Source: Morchella semilibera (Eukaryota; Ascomycota; Pezizomycetes; Pezizales; Morchellaceae). Taken from it: a DNA stretch of 64,000 nt. The stretch's first letter is position 1; each line of letters begins with the position of its first letter. This document shows positions 10,882-22,756 of this stretch, one piece after another. The DNA lies in NCBI GenBank assembly GCA_009192285.1, contig CM018604.1:3100001-3164000 (forward strand). The letters are read 5' to 3'. Below the pieces are notes generated by a model. That model had not been told where the DNA came from. It did not search any database and was given only the letters and a program-made list of their open reading frames with translations. The translations under genes were made by a program, and so were the position numbers.

Positions 10882-13160
10882 ATGACCGAGTTAAATACCC
10901 ACGGGTTTTCTCTTGACGACAAGGAGGATCAAAAACCAGCAGAATTTATCGACGATATTGAGCCAGATCCAGACGCCGGTCTGAGTGATGAGGAAAGAGC
11001 GCGGATTGTGAGATAACATACCTTAGCGCTTTGCACCCAGTGAAATTACCAAATTTCTTATAAGCTCTGAGTCTTTAGGACCGGGAATTGGTGAGAAAAT
11101 TAGATATTCGATTGATCCCTTGGTTGTGTATTCTCTACCTGGCTTCATTCTTAGACAGTGAGTCGACCCCCCGTAAATTTAGCCAGTTATCAATAATTTT
11201 TGAACTCCTGCTAATTGGGTACTCCAGGAACCAATATTGTAAGCTATTTTATTATTGAACTAATACACTAGTGTACTTCATCAGTTATAGCCTCTAGTTA
11301 TTCATGAAACGGACTTGTACTAACCATATTTGAAAAGGGAAATGCCAAAATCGAAGGTCTAGTAACAGATTTGAACATGACTGAAGGTCAATATAATGCG
11401 TGCCTCACGATATTTTTTGTGTCTTATGTATGCTCCCTTTGCTTAACACTACTACTTTTACTGACTCCAAATTAGTCAGTATTTGAACCCGTCAGCAATA
11501 TACTTCTCAAACGAATGAGGCCAAGTATCTACATACCTCTCATCATGGTATTATGGGGTCTTTGTATGACATTCATGGGCTTTGCCAAGAACTTTTCGGG
11601 CATGATGGCTGCAAGATGGTGAGTTTTCAGGATGATCCCCAGACGATAGTACTTCCCACTCTTCGTTCCTTATCTAACATTCTAACAGGTTTCTGGGTTT
11701 AACGGAAGCTGTAAGGTCCATTTCCTGGATGATACATAGTTGTATAAGTACTTACCAAATATTTCTGCCTGAGTCATTAGGGCCTTTTCCCGTATGTCAA
11801 CCTGTTGCTAGAGGTGGACCACCCAACTTGCTAACGTCCCCAATAGAGGTGTCAATTATTACTTGTCATGCTGGTATAAGAGGCGTGAGTTCGGAATTCG
11901 AGCTGCTATTTTTGTAAGTGTTCATTTATATTCATTTGCCGCCACCAGAAATCTAATTTTGCTATAGTTTTCCGCTGCTGCTGTGAGCGGTTCTTTTGGT
12001 GGACTCCTTGCTGCGGCCATTTCAAGGATGGACGGCATCGGCGGAATGAGGGGCTGGGCCTGGATATTTGTATGGTAGCTTAGCTCCTCTATAATTCAAT
12101 TACTGACCGAGTCTTTTAGATCCTTGAGGGTATCGCAACTATCTTTATAGGCGCAGCCTCGTTCTGGCTTGTAGTCGACTTTCCTGATGATGCACAATTC
12201 TTGAGTGATCAAGAGAGAGCGCGCGTGATCCGGAGGTTGAAAGAGGATCAGCAAAGTTCCGCCGGCCACGAAGACTTCAAGATGACATACATGTGGGACT
12301 CCCTGAAAGATTGGAAAACTTGGACTGGAATGTTGATTTATATGGGCGTTGATGGTAAGACAAACCCGAAGACCCCCAAGCGTTACCTTACCTAGTGTCA
12401 ATGTATAACATCTAATCAATATTATAGGAGCTTTATATGCATTCTCGCTATTCCTTCCTTCAATCATTGCCGAGCTTGGCTATTCATCTACCCGTGCACA
12501 GCTGTTGTCGGTGCCCCCGTATGCTGCGGCTTGTGTCCTTACTGTGCTTATCGGTTGGGCGGCTGACCGCACCAACAAACGTGGGATTTTTAATATTGGG
12601 GTCTCTTTTCTTGGTATTATTGGTTTTTCTATTCTCCTGGCATCCAGAAATGCAGCTCTGAGCTACGTTGGTGTTTTTCTCGGCGCTCTGGGCATATATC
12701 CATGCATTCCAAACACAATTACCTGGGTGAGCAATAACGTAGAAGGCGTTTACAAGAGAGGTGTTACCTTGGGATTTGTTATTGGTGTGAAATATCTCAC
12801 CCTTGGATGTCCGTGTCCCAAGTTTTACTAACCTGTGATTAGGGTGGGGAAATTTGAATGGTGTCATGTCTTCGAATGTTTATCGAGGGCGAGATAAGCC
12901 TCACTATACTCTCGGGCATGCCATTGTACTTGGATACCTTGCTATTGGTCTCTTGGGTGGCTCAATCTTGAATTATGTACTTCTGCAGCGTGAGAATAAT
13001 AAGCGGAGGAACGGAGAAAGGGATGTTTGGGCCCAAGGGTTAGATCAGAGGCAGCTTGAAGCACTTGGTGACAAGAGGTAAGAGAGACTCTAGCCCAAGC
13101 TCAGTCGAAACTGTTACTAATTTTTGATATCATAGGCCTGATTTCATTTACACGATGTAA
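10882..13160 (+). CDS. ACS-family (Dal5/Tna1-like) MFS permease, 13 exons, 500 aa
   Basis: The exons are 10882-11007, 11079-11157, 11228-11238, 11338-11427, 11476-11618, 11689-11710, 11781-11791, 11847-11913, 11968-12069, 12120-12354, 12428-12784, 12843-13077 and 13136-13160. All introns are GT-AG and the joined frame is open for 501 codons. The order of motifs is typical of the anion:cation symporter family: DRELVRKLDIRLIPWLCIL, then LDRTNIGNAKIEGL, TEAGLFPGVNYYLS and GWAWIFILEG. The cytoplasmic loop contains LSDQERARVIRRL, and the second half has GWAADRTNKRG and ends at LGDKRPDFIYTM. It should have 12 membrane segments and import an organic anion such as allantoate, nicotinate or a vitamin with protons. 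The substrate cannot be read from sequence. Exons 3 and 7 are only 11 nt long. Confidence 0.9.
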
Positions 13161-16100
13161 GGTCTGGCTTAAACACCATACCCATAGCCCCGAACCTTCA
13201 ACCCAAAGCCCCTGGGTCTATATAACATACAACGATTTTGTATATAAAGCTATGGTTCCGTATCAGGGCAACACGTGAATGTAATGATGTATGAATTATA
13301 AATGAATGTGAATGTGATACATGGGTATTGGGTCACCAAATCTCACTCGGTAGATTTACTCTGATATTGGCCCTTCTTGAAGGCCTGTCAGGCTGAAAGG
13401 TAACGAGTTAACCACCCCTGGGCTAGACTTATAAACTATATAGTTTAAATACCATAAAATCTAACCCACACTTCTTACTAGAGGGAGGTACGGATAACAC
13501 CTACTACATAAGTCTAATTAGGAGCTTAGGCAAAAAAAAGCAAAACTTATTGTCATAAGTAACTGAACATTCGTGTTGCAACCAAAATTTCAATATTACT
13601 CTACAACTGCAAGGGAATTGAGGAGGAAAACTTTATAGATGGAATCCCTGATTGTGAGAGTATTTTTAGCTCAAGTGTCCCATCAAGAGCACTCCCTTAA
13701 AATTTTCGACTTGTTTAGTGGGTTTGGTGGTTACTCTCACGACATATGCACCCCCCCTCCCTCCTTACCAGCTTCCACTTCTCGCAAGGTTATGTAATTA
13801 CCGGGAAAGCAAGCCCCTCAGTCCTCGGTAATGCAGCCCGGATGATAGTCTACTGGTTGTGCACTCCTTGGCGCGTTACCCTGCCTCGAGTCAGGTGCAA
13901 CCGGGCCACTCCACAATACTGAGCATGAGATTCTGGCACAGCTGCCATTATAGGGGCCAATATGAAAGGCAAGAATGAGAATTGGGGGAGTGGAGGGGGG
14001 GGGGGGGGGGGGGGGCGAAAGCCCCCAATAACTACATGTATGTACCGTAGAGGATTAGTTACCGCTGTCCCCTAAAATTTACATAACTCCCGGTCGCGAG
14101 GTGGTAGCCCTAGTATGTATGTATACAGTATGAAAAAATGGGGTGAAATCACTACCATGGGACTACGGAATTTAATGACAAATACCGAATTAAACCGGCA
14201 TTAGAGGAAGTGTACTGTACAAATACCGTATTCTTACCGCATTTCTAGCGTATCAACGGGAATACCGTAGTGATCCCACCCCTCTTTTTGGTACTGTATG
14301 CATGTACTCATACCCGACCTTTATACTTCTTGTCCCCTTGCATGAATCTCTTCGGCTGGCAGAGTCCAACTCCCCTCGCACCTTCGGCGCTTTTTATATC
14401 TGGAACCATGAGACTGCTTTCAACGATCTACATAGGTATTTCTTGTGATCTTGCATCTGTCCATGTATCTCGTCTTCTGTCTAACAAAGCTAGCGAGTGC
14501 ACTTCGCTTCAAACTCGAATGTATCTCTATCTCATTATAATATGATAACTTTAACTTCATATATCCTTGTGTATTGCCTTGCATATGGCTTCGACTCCAG
14601 TAAAAATTGGCCTGATTAGGTTGAATTATGGGGCCAATGATCCAACGCCCTAAACTTTTACTCTTGACCTCATCCTGTGCGATTTTAGTGTCCTTCTCAT
14701 AGGCCGAGGATTGCTCTTTTTAAAATTATCGTTTTCAGACTATGTAACTCTTGCAAGTGCATTAGCTGTATAGTACTCTCACGCATCATGTCCGGTTCTA
14801 GAAAGACCATGTGGTTGATAGCATGAGGCTGGAAAGATTGCTTTAACTAGTGTTCAGTATAGTGGGGTGCCTTACATGATTCTGTGAATCCATAGTGATT
14901 CAATAACTTGTACTTGATGGAACCTACTGATATAGCCAGATAATGTTAGCAAGTAAGCAAGTCTCACGCAATAGCATGAGTAAATGGTTAGTAGGGATAA
15001 CTAATAAATCCAACATTATTTGGAGAGCATCAGTTCCCGGGATATAAACTATGCGGTCGAGAAACCCCAAACAAATGGGGTGAATTCTAATTGCCATTGC
15101 GGTTTCCCTCAAGAAAGTAGTTCAGGCTGTTCATGGATATCCTGGGTGAGTATACCAGAACGTGGCCGGGCTACGGGTTTTATGAACCCCGTCGATGAGC
15201 AGAAGGCCCACTAAGTACATATTGTTATATTAAGTTAGGCGTTTCTATTTAAATTCATATATATATCCGTTTAAGGTACAGGCCCCTTGCCCTAAACCTC
15301 CCATTAAAAACCTCTAAGGTCCGGTGGGAGGCCAAATGCTATGTTCATGTTTCCACTAAAACTGTTACACCCGATCCATACCACCATAAAACCAGACCTA
15401 TTAGCAGGTACGCCGTATCTATAATAGTAATATTCCTCCCTAACGTTACGTACACTTTTGATTAGATATCACACAATATATGTTCGGAACATTGAGCCCG
15501 GCCGGCAGCGAATATAATTCTCCAGGTTGCTATGTCTGCTCCTAATACAGGAGGGAATTTAGCTGCCCTTTTATAACAATAATTGCCTTGGCAAAGAAGT
15601 AGTAATGGCATAATATAATAGCTATCTAGACCTTGCCACAATCATTACAGGGACGATATATATTCCCCGGCTCGCAATAATAATCTCAACAATAAATGTC
15701 GTAAGGCAAGCGAGTGATATTTCATGTTTTGCCCTTTTCTCAAGTTTTATGAACTACTTGACATAGACCTAGCCCTATGTTGATGTGCGGTGTTGAGGTG
15801 AAATGTGTTAGGCTATTCCTAGATCAGCTCCGATTTTCAGTGCTCAGGCGAGGAGGTAATAAGAAGAAACCTAGACCGCTAGAGAAACTTGAGATTTCGC
15901 CTTATTTTACTAGCCTTACCCTCTGCTCTGATGTTGACTATTATGAGGTAAATGTATTACTTTCACGGGTCCACAATCTCTATTGACAGGCTGGTGTACA
16001 TGTCTATATGTTCTTACATGTAACTTAGTTGATAAGCACATACATGTACTTATGTATGTGTGTGTATGTATGTTCCTTGACACGATGCACTACATGTAAG

Positions 16101-16694
16101 TACATTGTAGTGGGGGCGTCTAAGTTGCATGTAGTAGTACTCGCACACAGTGCACGATGGCGTTGAATATAGGCATACATGAAGTATGTAACATACATGC
16201 ACTCACACTGTGGCTCTCTTGATTCACATAGTAGGTACATACATGTACATGTACATGTATGTACAGACTCCCCAAATTTCTAAAGTGGGCACAAACCATA
16301 TAGTATGTAGCGAATCTATAGATCAGTACTAATCACCCAGTACAGTACACTATGTAGTATCTGAAGGTCATTCAGCTAATACTAAGTTGTTTAAGGCGGA
16401 AAGATTATCTGTGTCCGCTGGAATTTGCCTCTGGGCTTGATTATACTCTCCCAGTGACAAAGTTTACTGACCCGCACATATGTGCGGCATTCTTCTAACT
16501 GCACAATAACACATTGCGATTATGCCTTTGAACATCTCTCTAGCTGTCACCACCTTTACTGCTCCATTAGCTTCGCTCAGTATCACCGTGACTCGCTCCT
16601 CCTCGGTAAAGTTATTAAGTCGATTCGCCTACATTCTCTGACGGGCTAGAAGACTCCGCATCCGACACATTAACTTTATATCTTATCATCCAGC
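13161..16694. other. Long intergenic region, no supported gene
   Basis: The stretch is AT-rich with frequent stops. It contains a run of about 22 G at 13995-14016, a small TIR-bounded insert at 14140-14283, and a cluster of ACATGTA repeats at 16010-16265. A few frames of 60-90 codons look random and match nothing I know. Confidence 0.55.
14140..14283. mobile_element. Possible small MITE, 144 bp
   Basis: The left end GGGGTGAAATCACTAC and the right end GTAGTGATCCCACCCC are inverted repeats matching at 14 of 16 positions. Both mismatches are G/A. I found no clear target duplication and no second copy, so this remains tentative. Confidence 0.35.
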
Positions 16695-17471
16695 ATGCCG
16701 ACCTTACACGGCCCAATGTCAGACCCCCGACCGAAAACAGGAGCTCTGGAGCAAATAAATTTATCTTCTGTATTAACTGAATTTGAAGGTCTGTCAAATA
16801 TTCTGTTGAATACAGATTATCCGCCGGAATTGTTGACAACTTCGAAACGTACAGACAATTACCCCGTACTCTACTCTGCCAGTGCTTTTATCTCTAAGCC
16901 CTCCGCCGTCAACAATTTTGAGCTCCAAGTGTTATCGTACGTAATGATCCAGGGCCTGCAGCCTTCGATAAGCTTTCACATGCAAGATCTTGATGAGATC
17001 GATGTTGATCAAGGAATGATTACAGAGACCACGGACTATGACCCCAACACTAATGAGACCATCGTTTCCTATAGTGCGAGCGATGCGAGAGCCTGGCATC
17101 AGTTGGGCAGGGAACGCATTGCTCTATTTGAAAGTTGGACAACTTTCTCCTGGGAGCTTCCATTAGATCGACCAGGCTTCACCGCTGCCCTCATGCCAAT
17201 TCAATTCACGCCATGGATCACAGGCGCTCCCGACAAGGCATTCCTCTCTTACCACAGACCAAAAATCACCGCCCCTCTACGATATTCTACGCTCTCGGGG
17301 CTGCATAGAAGTGTTCGAAAACACGGGGCAGACGCTTATGACCCAGACAGCTTCACTAACACTGCATTCCAAGAGCTGTTTGAGGCAGAGAGAGCTTCAT
17401 ATAACATGACCCCTGAGCTTCCTAGTGATGAAATTCTCATGCATCTCACACCTATACCTAAGGAAATATAG
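16695..17471 (+). CDS. Hypothetical protein, intronless, 258 aa
   Basis: An ATG-initiated frame stays open for 258 codons with balanced codon use, so it is likely real. The start at 16695 is the first ATG. I do not recognise a family. There is no obvious signal peptide or membrane segment. The protein contains an acidic stretch (QDLDEIDVDQGM), an aromatic block (ESWTTFSWELPLDRPGF) and a short C-terminal tail, and looks globular. It lies alone, between a long gene-poor region and the outer TIR of the large transposon, about 430 bp from that terminus. It could be a lineage-specific gene or cargo of an older insertion. Confidence 0.6.
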   Translation: MPTLHGPMSDPRPKTGALEQINLSSVLTEFEGLSNILLNTDYPPELLTTSKRTDNYPVLYSASAFISKPSAVNNFELQVLSYVMIQGLQPSISFHMQDLDEIDVDQGMITETTDYDPNTNETIVSYSASDARAWHQLGRERIALFESWTTFSWELPLDRPGFTAALMPIQFTPWITGAPDKAFLSYHRPKITAPLRYSTLSGLHRSVRKHGADAYDPDSFTNTAFQELFEAERASYNMTPELPSDEILMHLTPIPKEI

Positions 17472-18224
17472 TCAGGATTAAGGAGGACTACAAGAATTAT
17501 TCCTATGTTTGCATCCAGCAATCAAATTTGGCTTAATACAATAGGAGGAATATCTACATAATATACATGCAGTTACAACCTCTTGAGAATCAGGGTCAAG
17601 GGCAAGATAAACATGAGCTAGTCATGAATACTATATTTAATAAAGGCTCAAGTACAGTTGCTTTAATAATCTCATTGGGTTGTTGCCAAAGAACTGTGGA
17701 GGTATAATGAGACCGGGTCGGGAATAACTACATGTAGCTGCTAATGTACTCACTCTGACAAAATTAAAATGCCGCTGACTTTATATTCTACCACCAAATG
17801 ATACTTAATTGGGGTTGATCGGCGGCATTTTAATTACATGTAGATATAGATATAATACATGTATGTATGTACCCGAGACAGTTAAAGTATAGACTAAGTA
17901 GAGTACATTACCGCCAGTCCGTATAAAAATATCAGGCTGATTTTGAGACCGGGGTCTGATTAGAGCGTGATATGACAGAATCACCCTCAATCTTTCCTGA
18001 TTGGGCAATAACTCTGATATTTGGAGCCTATTCACATCTCAATCAGGCTCAATTAGGGGTGAATCATTCACGGAGAAATCAGATGATGAAAAATATCAGC
18101 GGGAATAAGGGTTAGGGTTGGGGACTTAGAGATATATCACGTCCTCCTTCCTTCTACGAGCACCTTCCCTACACCTTCACCTCTACACCTTCATCTCTAC
18201 ACCTTCATCTCTACGCCTCCATCC

Positions 18225-18870
18225 CTATGCCTTTGTCCCGGCGTCTTGGCATTGGTCCCAAGGGTTCGGTAGTCGAAGCGCTATTGTAATTGTTTAGGAA
18301 TGGCTAAGCGAGGAGGGGGGTGTGTGCTAAGGGAGATTGTCGTCATTGGATTCTAGGAGGTTCGATGGCATGATGGATTTGTAATAGAATTAGCGGAGAT
18401 GGTGGGGAGGAATACGAGGTGTGGATGCGACGGGTTTTTGTGGGTTTCTATGAACTGATGTTTGAGTCATAGCGGACTGGTGAAGGAGTAATGTTAAATA
18501 GCGGGGTTAGATGTTTTCCTTAGTTCTTTCTTTCTTTTCTCCCTGTCTCGTCTTCCTGTTATCTCGGTGCATAGGAATCTATTCCTATTTCTAAGCCATA
18601 GCCTCTCATACCAAAGACTCGATCCTCTGACAAGAGGAAACTCATAGTACCTCTCATCGTTCTCGTTGAGGTCCATCCAGTCCTCACTCTCCCTGCTCTG
18701 TATTCTTGTGCCCTTGCTCTTGCCTTTGCCTTCGCCGGTGCCTGTGCTTGTGCTTGCCCGGTGTCGCCTCTGTCTTCATCAGTCTCCTCGCAGCGTAGAT
18801 TGTGCTCCTTGAGTCCTTCTACGTCATCATTGTCATTTTCTTCTTTGCGTCGGGTTACTCCGTCACAGCC
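18225..18870. repeat. Dispersed GC-rich repeat A, copy 2
   Basis: This is homologous to 25-700 at the window start and lies between the two left TIRs. A minus-strand frame (19020-18559, 153 codons) crosses part of it with an AQAQAPAKAKARARAQ low-complexity run. Part of that frame can be followed in copy 1, where it is interrupted by a stop. I do not call it a gene with confidence. Confidence 0.65.
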
Positions 18871-19020
18871 TTCACCTCCAATGCAATTGAGTATTACATC
18901 GTCCAAATACTGGCATGGGCTAATCGGTGAAGCAGGCAGCGAATCAAGTAGTGAATCTCTACAGCTCCCTCTCAACGGATTCATCTCTACGACTTCATCT
19001 ACGCCCTCCCCTTTAATCAA
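18559..19020 (-). CDS. Uncertain low-complexity ORF in repeat A, 153 aa
   Basis: The frame starts at an ATG and is open for 153 codons. It is acidic in the first two thirds (KEENDNDDVEG, EETDEDRGD) and Ala/Gln/Lys-rich after that. No domain is visible. It overlaps repeat A, and the homologous frame in copy 1 contains a stop. It may be a transposon accessory ORF or chance. Confidence 0.25.
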   Translation of the reverse strand: MIKGEGVDEVVEMNPLRGSCRDSLLDSLPASPISPCQYLDDVILNCIGGEGCDGVTRRKEENDNDDVEGLKEHNLRCEETDEDRGDTGQAQAQAPAKAKARARAQEYRAGRVRTGWTSTRTMRGTMSFLLSEDRVFGMRGYGLEIGIDSYAPR

Positions 19021-19202
19021 TCATCCTCATCATTAGGATACGAGCTAATCGGTGAATTAGGCACCCAATCCAATGAATTTAGTGAATCCAGCACCAAATT
19101 CAGCGAATCCAGCACCAAATCCCGGGCCAGCGAATCCAAATAAGCACGCCGGCAGAACCAAGCACTGTACCGCAATTTACCATACTGTAGCGTACTGTAC
19201 AG

Positions 19203-19252
19203 AACATGTAATGAAGCAGGCAAGCAGGCAAGCAGGCAAGCAGGCAAGCCGT
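19203..19252. repeat. Short AGCAGGCA tandem repeat
   Basis: An 8-bp unit (AAGCAGGC) is repeated about five times just before the inner left TIR. It is probably a simple microsatellite. Confidence 0.7.
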
Positions 19253-19487
19253 TGTAGTAATAATTTTTAGACATACTTTAACGCCGGAACGGATATTCCT
19301 ATCAGGCTTAGTTAGCGACCTAGAGCTAATAAAGACCTTATATATCTCTTTTATGCAAAATACGCCTTAATTTACCCTGATTAGGTAATATGCCTGATAT
19401 TTGGTAGCTTTTTAGTGCCCGATCCGGCTTAATTAAGGCTGTTTAGGGGGGGGAGCGTGGGTCAATAAATAAGATTATTGAAAACTC

Positions 19488-19690
19488 ACATCTTATTCAC
19501 TAAACACCGTGTAAACACCATATATAAACACCATACTCTATCATACACATGTTTACGCATTTCTGATACGGAGAAAGAGTGTTTTTTTTGATGACTTCTA
19601 TATACTATATCTTATCTACTAAACACCACTGTGTACTAAACACCGTGTATAAACACCGTGTATAAACATGACTATGCATATCGAATACCA
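19488..19690 (+). repeat. Subterminal inverted repeat, left arm
   Basis: The motifs CACTAAACACCGTGTA, TGTTTACGCAT and GAGAAAGAGTGTTTTTT recur in inverted order at about 21245-21480. The two arms flank the three-unit tandem array. Confidence 0.7.
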
Positions 19691-19784
19691 AGTAAAACGA
19701 GCTCTTTCCAATCACGCGTCTTTTGCTAGGCTAGGGTGCCGTACCTGCTTGATTCGCTGCGGTGCTTGATTCGGTGATAGTTTC

Positions 19785-20962
19785 GCGTAGGATATCTAAA
19801 AAAAACCTTAGCCTCGAACGGACTCTCTAATTCAGATTCGTGTCATTCTGCGGACTCTTGCTACTCGTCCCTCCATGACGTTTCCGAACACAACCAATAT
19901 TGCATACCATACAATAGGGGGACTTGGCGTGTTCGGAAACGTCATGGAGGGACGAGTAGCAAGGAGGCCCGCATGCAGATCAGCCCGGGGCTCCCACTGC
20001 CCCGAACCTTTTCACAAATCGACAGATACATACTACGCAGCCTCGGAGGGTTGGGAACGCATCCAGCAGTGTACATGTCAGTGCTCTGTATTAGTACCCG
20101 TGGCTACCCGTACAGCGGCGTTTAATAGTACCCACGTTAGATGTCATTTGAGGGACTGCTGTTTGCCCCCCTCCCTCGTCGGAGCGTGTATCAATCCAAA
20201 AGAGACTAAGTGGGGATGTAACCCACCTTTAAACGTCGTTTGGTCGGGTTGGGCGTAGGATATAGAAATATATATCTAAAAAAAAAAAGTTAGCCTCGAA
20301 CGGATTCCCTAATTCAGACTCGTGTCGGCTCTTGCTAGGCAATGACGCCCTACAGGCTTTCACTAACCTGCAGACGCATACTACGCATGCCTAAAAGGTT
20401 GGAACGCATCCAGCAGTGTACATGTCAGTGCTCTGTATTAGTACCCGCGGCTGCCCGTACAGCGGCGTTTAATAGTACCCCCACGTTAGATATCATTTAA
20501 GGGACTGCTGTTTGCCCCCTCGTCAGAGCGTGTATGAATCTGAGAGACTAAGTGGGGGTTAACCCACCTTTAAACGTCCGAGTTTGGTAGGGCTGGGCGT
20601 AGGATATAGATATATCTAAAAAAAAAAAAAAAGGTTAGCCTCGAACGGATTCCCTAATTCAGACTCGCGTCGGCTCCGTAGACGACTCTTGCTAGGCAAT
20701 GACGCGCTCCAGGCTTTCACTAATCTGCAGACGCATACTACGCATGCCTCAAAGGTTGGGAACGCATCCAGCAGTGTACATGTCAGTGCTCTGTATTAGT
20801 ACCCGCGGCTGCCCGTACAGCGGCGTTTAATAGTACCCACGTTAGATGTCATTTGAGGGACTGCTGTTTGCCCCCCCTCCCTCGTCGGAGCGTGTATCAA
20901 TCCAAAAGAGACTAAGTGGGGATGTAACCCACCTTTAAACGTTGTTTGTAGCATCGACTTAG
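19785..20962 (+). repeat. Tandem array of three ~345-366-bp units
   Basis: Units start at GCGTAGGATAT at 19785, 20253 and 20597. Each has TTAGCCTCGAACGGA.TC, then GGGAACGCATCCAGCAGTGT, GCTCTGTATTAGTACCCG and ACCCACCTTTAAACG. The first unit is 468 bp, because it carries a 107-bp hairpin. Without the hairpin it would be 361 bp, like the others. No gene is encoded. Confidence 0.88.
19857..19963. repeat. Perfect 35-bp-arm hairpin inserted in array unit 1
   Basis: Arm 19857-19891 is exactly complementary to arm 19929-19963, with a 37-bp spacer. The other two array units lack it. It could be a fold-back element or a palindromic rearrangement. Confidence 0.85.
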
Positions 20963-21244
20963 GCGTAGAGACTAAATAGACATGGAGATTAGTAAAGGTG
21001 TAGTAGAGAAGGTGTAGTGGAGAAGGTGTAGTGTAGTGGAAAAGGTGTAGTGTAGTGGAAAAGGTGTAGTGTAGTGGGAAAGGTGTGGTGTAACGGAAAA
21101 GGTGTAGTGGAAAAGGAAGGTGTAAGAGAGATGAAGCCGTAGAGATGACCTTAAGTAAGCCGTAGTGATGACTCACCCTCTTTCCAAACCCTAACCCACT
21201 CCCAGCGATGACTCACCCTCCTTCCAAACCCTAACCCACTCCTA

Positions 21245-21480
21245 GCGATGACTCACACTCTTTCCCGGTATAAGATATGCGTAAACATGCGTATGATATA
21301 GTATGGTTTTTATACACGGTGTTTAGTAGTACACGGTGTTTAGTGAATAAGATGTAGTATACAGAAGTCGTCAAAAAACACTCTTTCCCGGTATCAGATA
21401 TGCGTAAACATGTGTATGATATAGTATGGTGTTTAGTGAATATGTAGTATACAGGCGTCGTCAAAAAAAAACACTCTTGC
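21245..21480 (-). repeat. Subterminal inverted repeat, right arm
   Basis: This is the inverted counterpart of 19488-19690 and is itself partly duplicated (TTTCCCGGTAT.AGATATGCGT at about 21262 and 21386). It is followed to about 21880 by a TAGTGGGTATAGTATG minisatellite. Confidence 0.65.
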
Positions 21481-21624
21481 CCAGTATTAGATATACAGTG
21501 CTTAGTATGATATTAGATATGCGTAGAGATGTGTATAGTGGGTATAGTATGGTATTAGATATACGTAGAGATGTGTATAGTGGGTATAGTATGGTATTAG
21601 ATATGCGTAGAGACTCTGTGTATA

Positions 21625-21761
21625 CATCAGCAAACTCAACTTGTGACTGGAGTCTCCCAACAGTCTCCCGGGTCTCCTGAGAGTCTCCTGAGACCCCCGG
21701 ATATCTTTTGAGTCTCCTGAGGCTCAGGAGACATCAGGAGACAAATGAAGTCTTGCTGATG
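21625..21761 (+). mobile_element. 137-bp MITE, copy 3 (full length)
   Basis: It is flanked by TA on both sides (21623-21624 and 21762-21763). It sits inside a minisatellite unit whose uninterrupted neighbours read GTGTATAGTGGGTATAG. That gives a direct empty-site comparison: exact removal of 137 bp plus one TA restores the repeat unit. Confidence 0.93.
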
Positions 21762-22120
21762 TAGTGGGTATAGTATGATAGTAGAGATGTGTATGAGATA
21801 GTATGGGGTATAGTATGATATTAGATATGCGCAGACACGTGTATCATATGGTATGGGTGTAGTATGATATTAGTACTGCGTTTCTTCGGTCCCTCCTTCA
21901 GAAACCTCCTCATCCTCCTCTAGCTCTTTCTCCCCATCCTCCTCTAGCTCTTTCTCCCCATTCTCCTCTAGCTCTTGCTCCTCTTCATCCCGCTCCTCTT
22001 CACGCCGTAAACCCTACAACGACAGGGCGTTTTTGAGTTGCTTGTTGGGAACGATGGGGCGTTCCTAGGCTGTGAAGCACTGGGCAGGCTTCCAGAAGCA
22101 CTCCGGCGGTGTACGGCAGC

Positions 22121-22246
22121 GGAGGTGCGTACGCCTGTGGAGGTGCGTACGCCGGTGGAGGTGCGTACGCCGGTGGAGGTGCGTACGCCGGTGGAGGTGC
22201 GTACGCCGGTGGAGGTGCGTATGCTGGTGGAGGTGCGTACACCGGC
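22121..22246. repeat. 18-bp minisatellite, seven units
   Basis: GGAGGTGCGTACGCCGGT is repeated seven times with few changes. Read on the minus strand it encodes a hexapeptide repeat in the accessory protein's C-terminal part. The middle four units are nearly identical. Confidence 0.92.
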
Positions 22247-22756
22247 TGGTGCGATATCTTCGCCGCCGGAATCGTGATCAATATCAGAGGATATCTCGTA
22301 AGGTGTGTTGGTGACGTTATATCTAGTATCAACATCCATTGGGGCGTAGTTACGCTCGTCCCCGATCTTATTTTTACCCTTCTTGATTTTGGGCTCCCTT
22401 AGGATGAAGTGCTCGAGCTTCACATTATCCCAGCACTTTGATTGGCCCAATCTATCCCAGTATAGGATTAACGCTTCACGATTCCATTTTGCGGAGTTTT
22501 TATCCTCGATATGGAATTTCATAAACATGCAGAAATTAGCGTATGCATCTGTGGTGGAGATTAGCTGGATATTCAAAAGGATGTGGATGGATTATCGTAC
22601 TGTGTAGGAAGGTGTGGACTCTTTTGGGGCACTTCCCCAAATCGATAATCGGCTCGATCCAGAAGAAAACTGCCAAGAGATTCTCTACGCTGTATAGCGT
22701 GTTGAAGTGCTCCCTAATCGTCTCTTCATCCCGACTAGTTTTGATTGGCTTACCCC

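Noticed and set aside
13990-14016. Poly-G tract as a possible regulatory quadruplex
   Set aside because: It is a simple homopolymer far from any gene and could be partly an assembly artefact.
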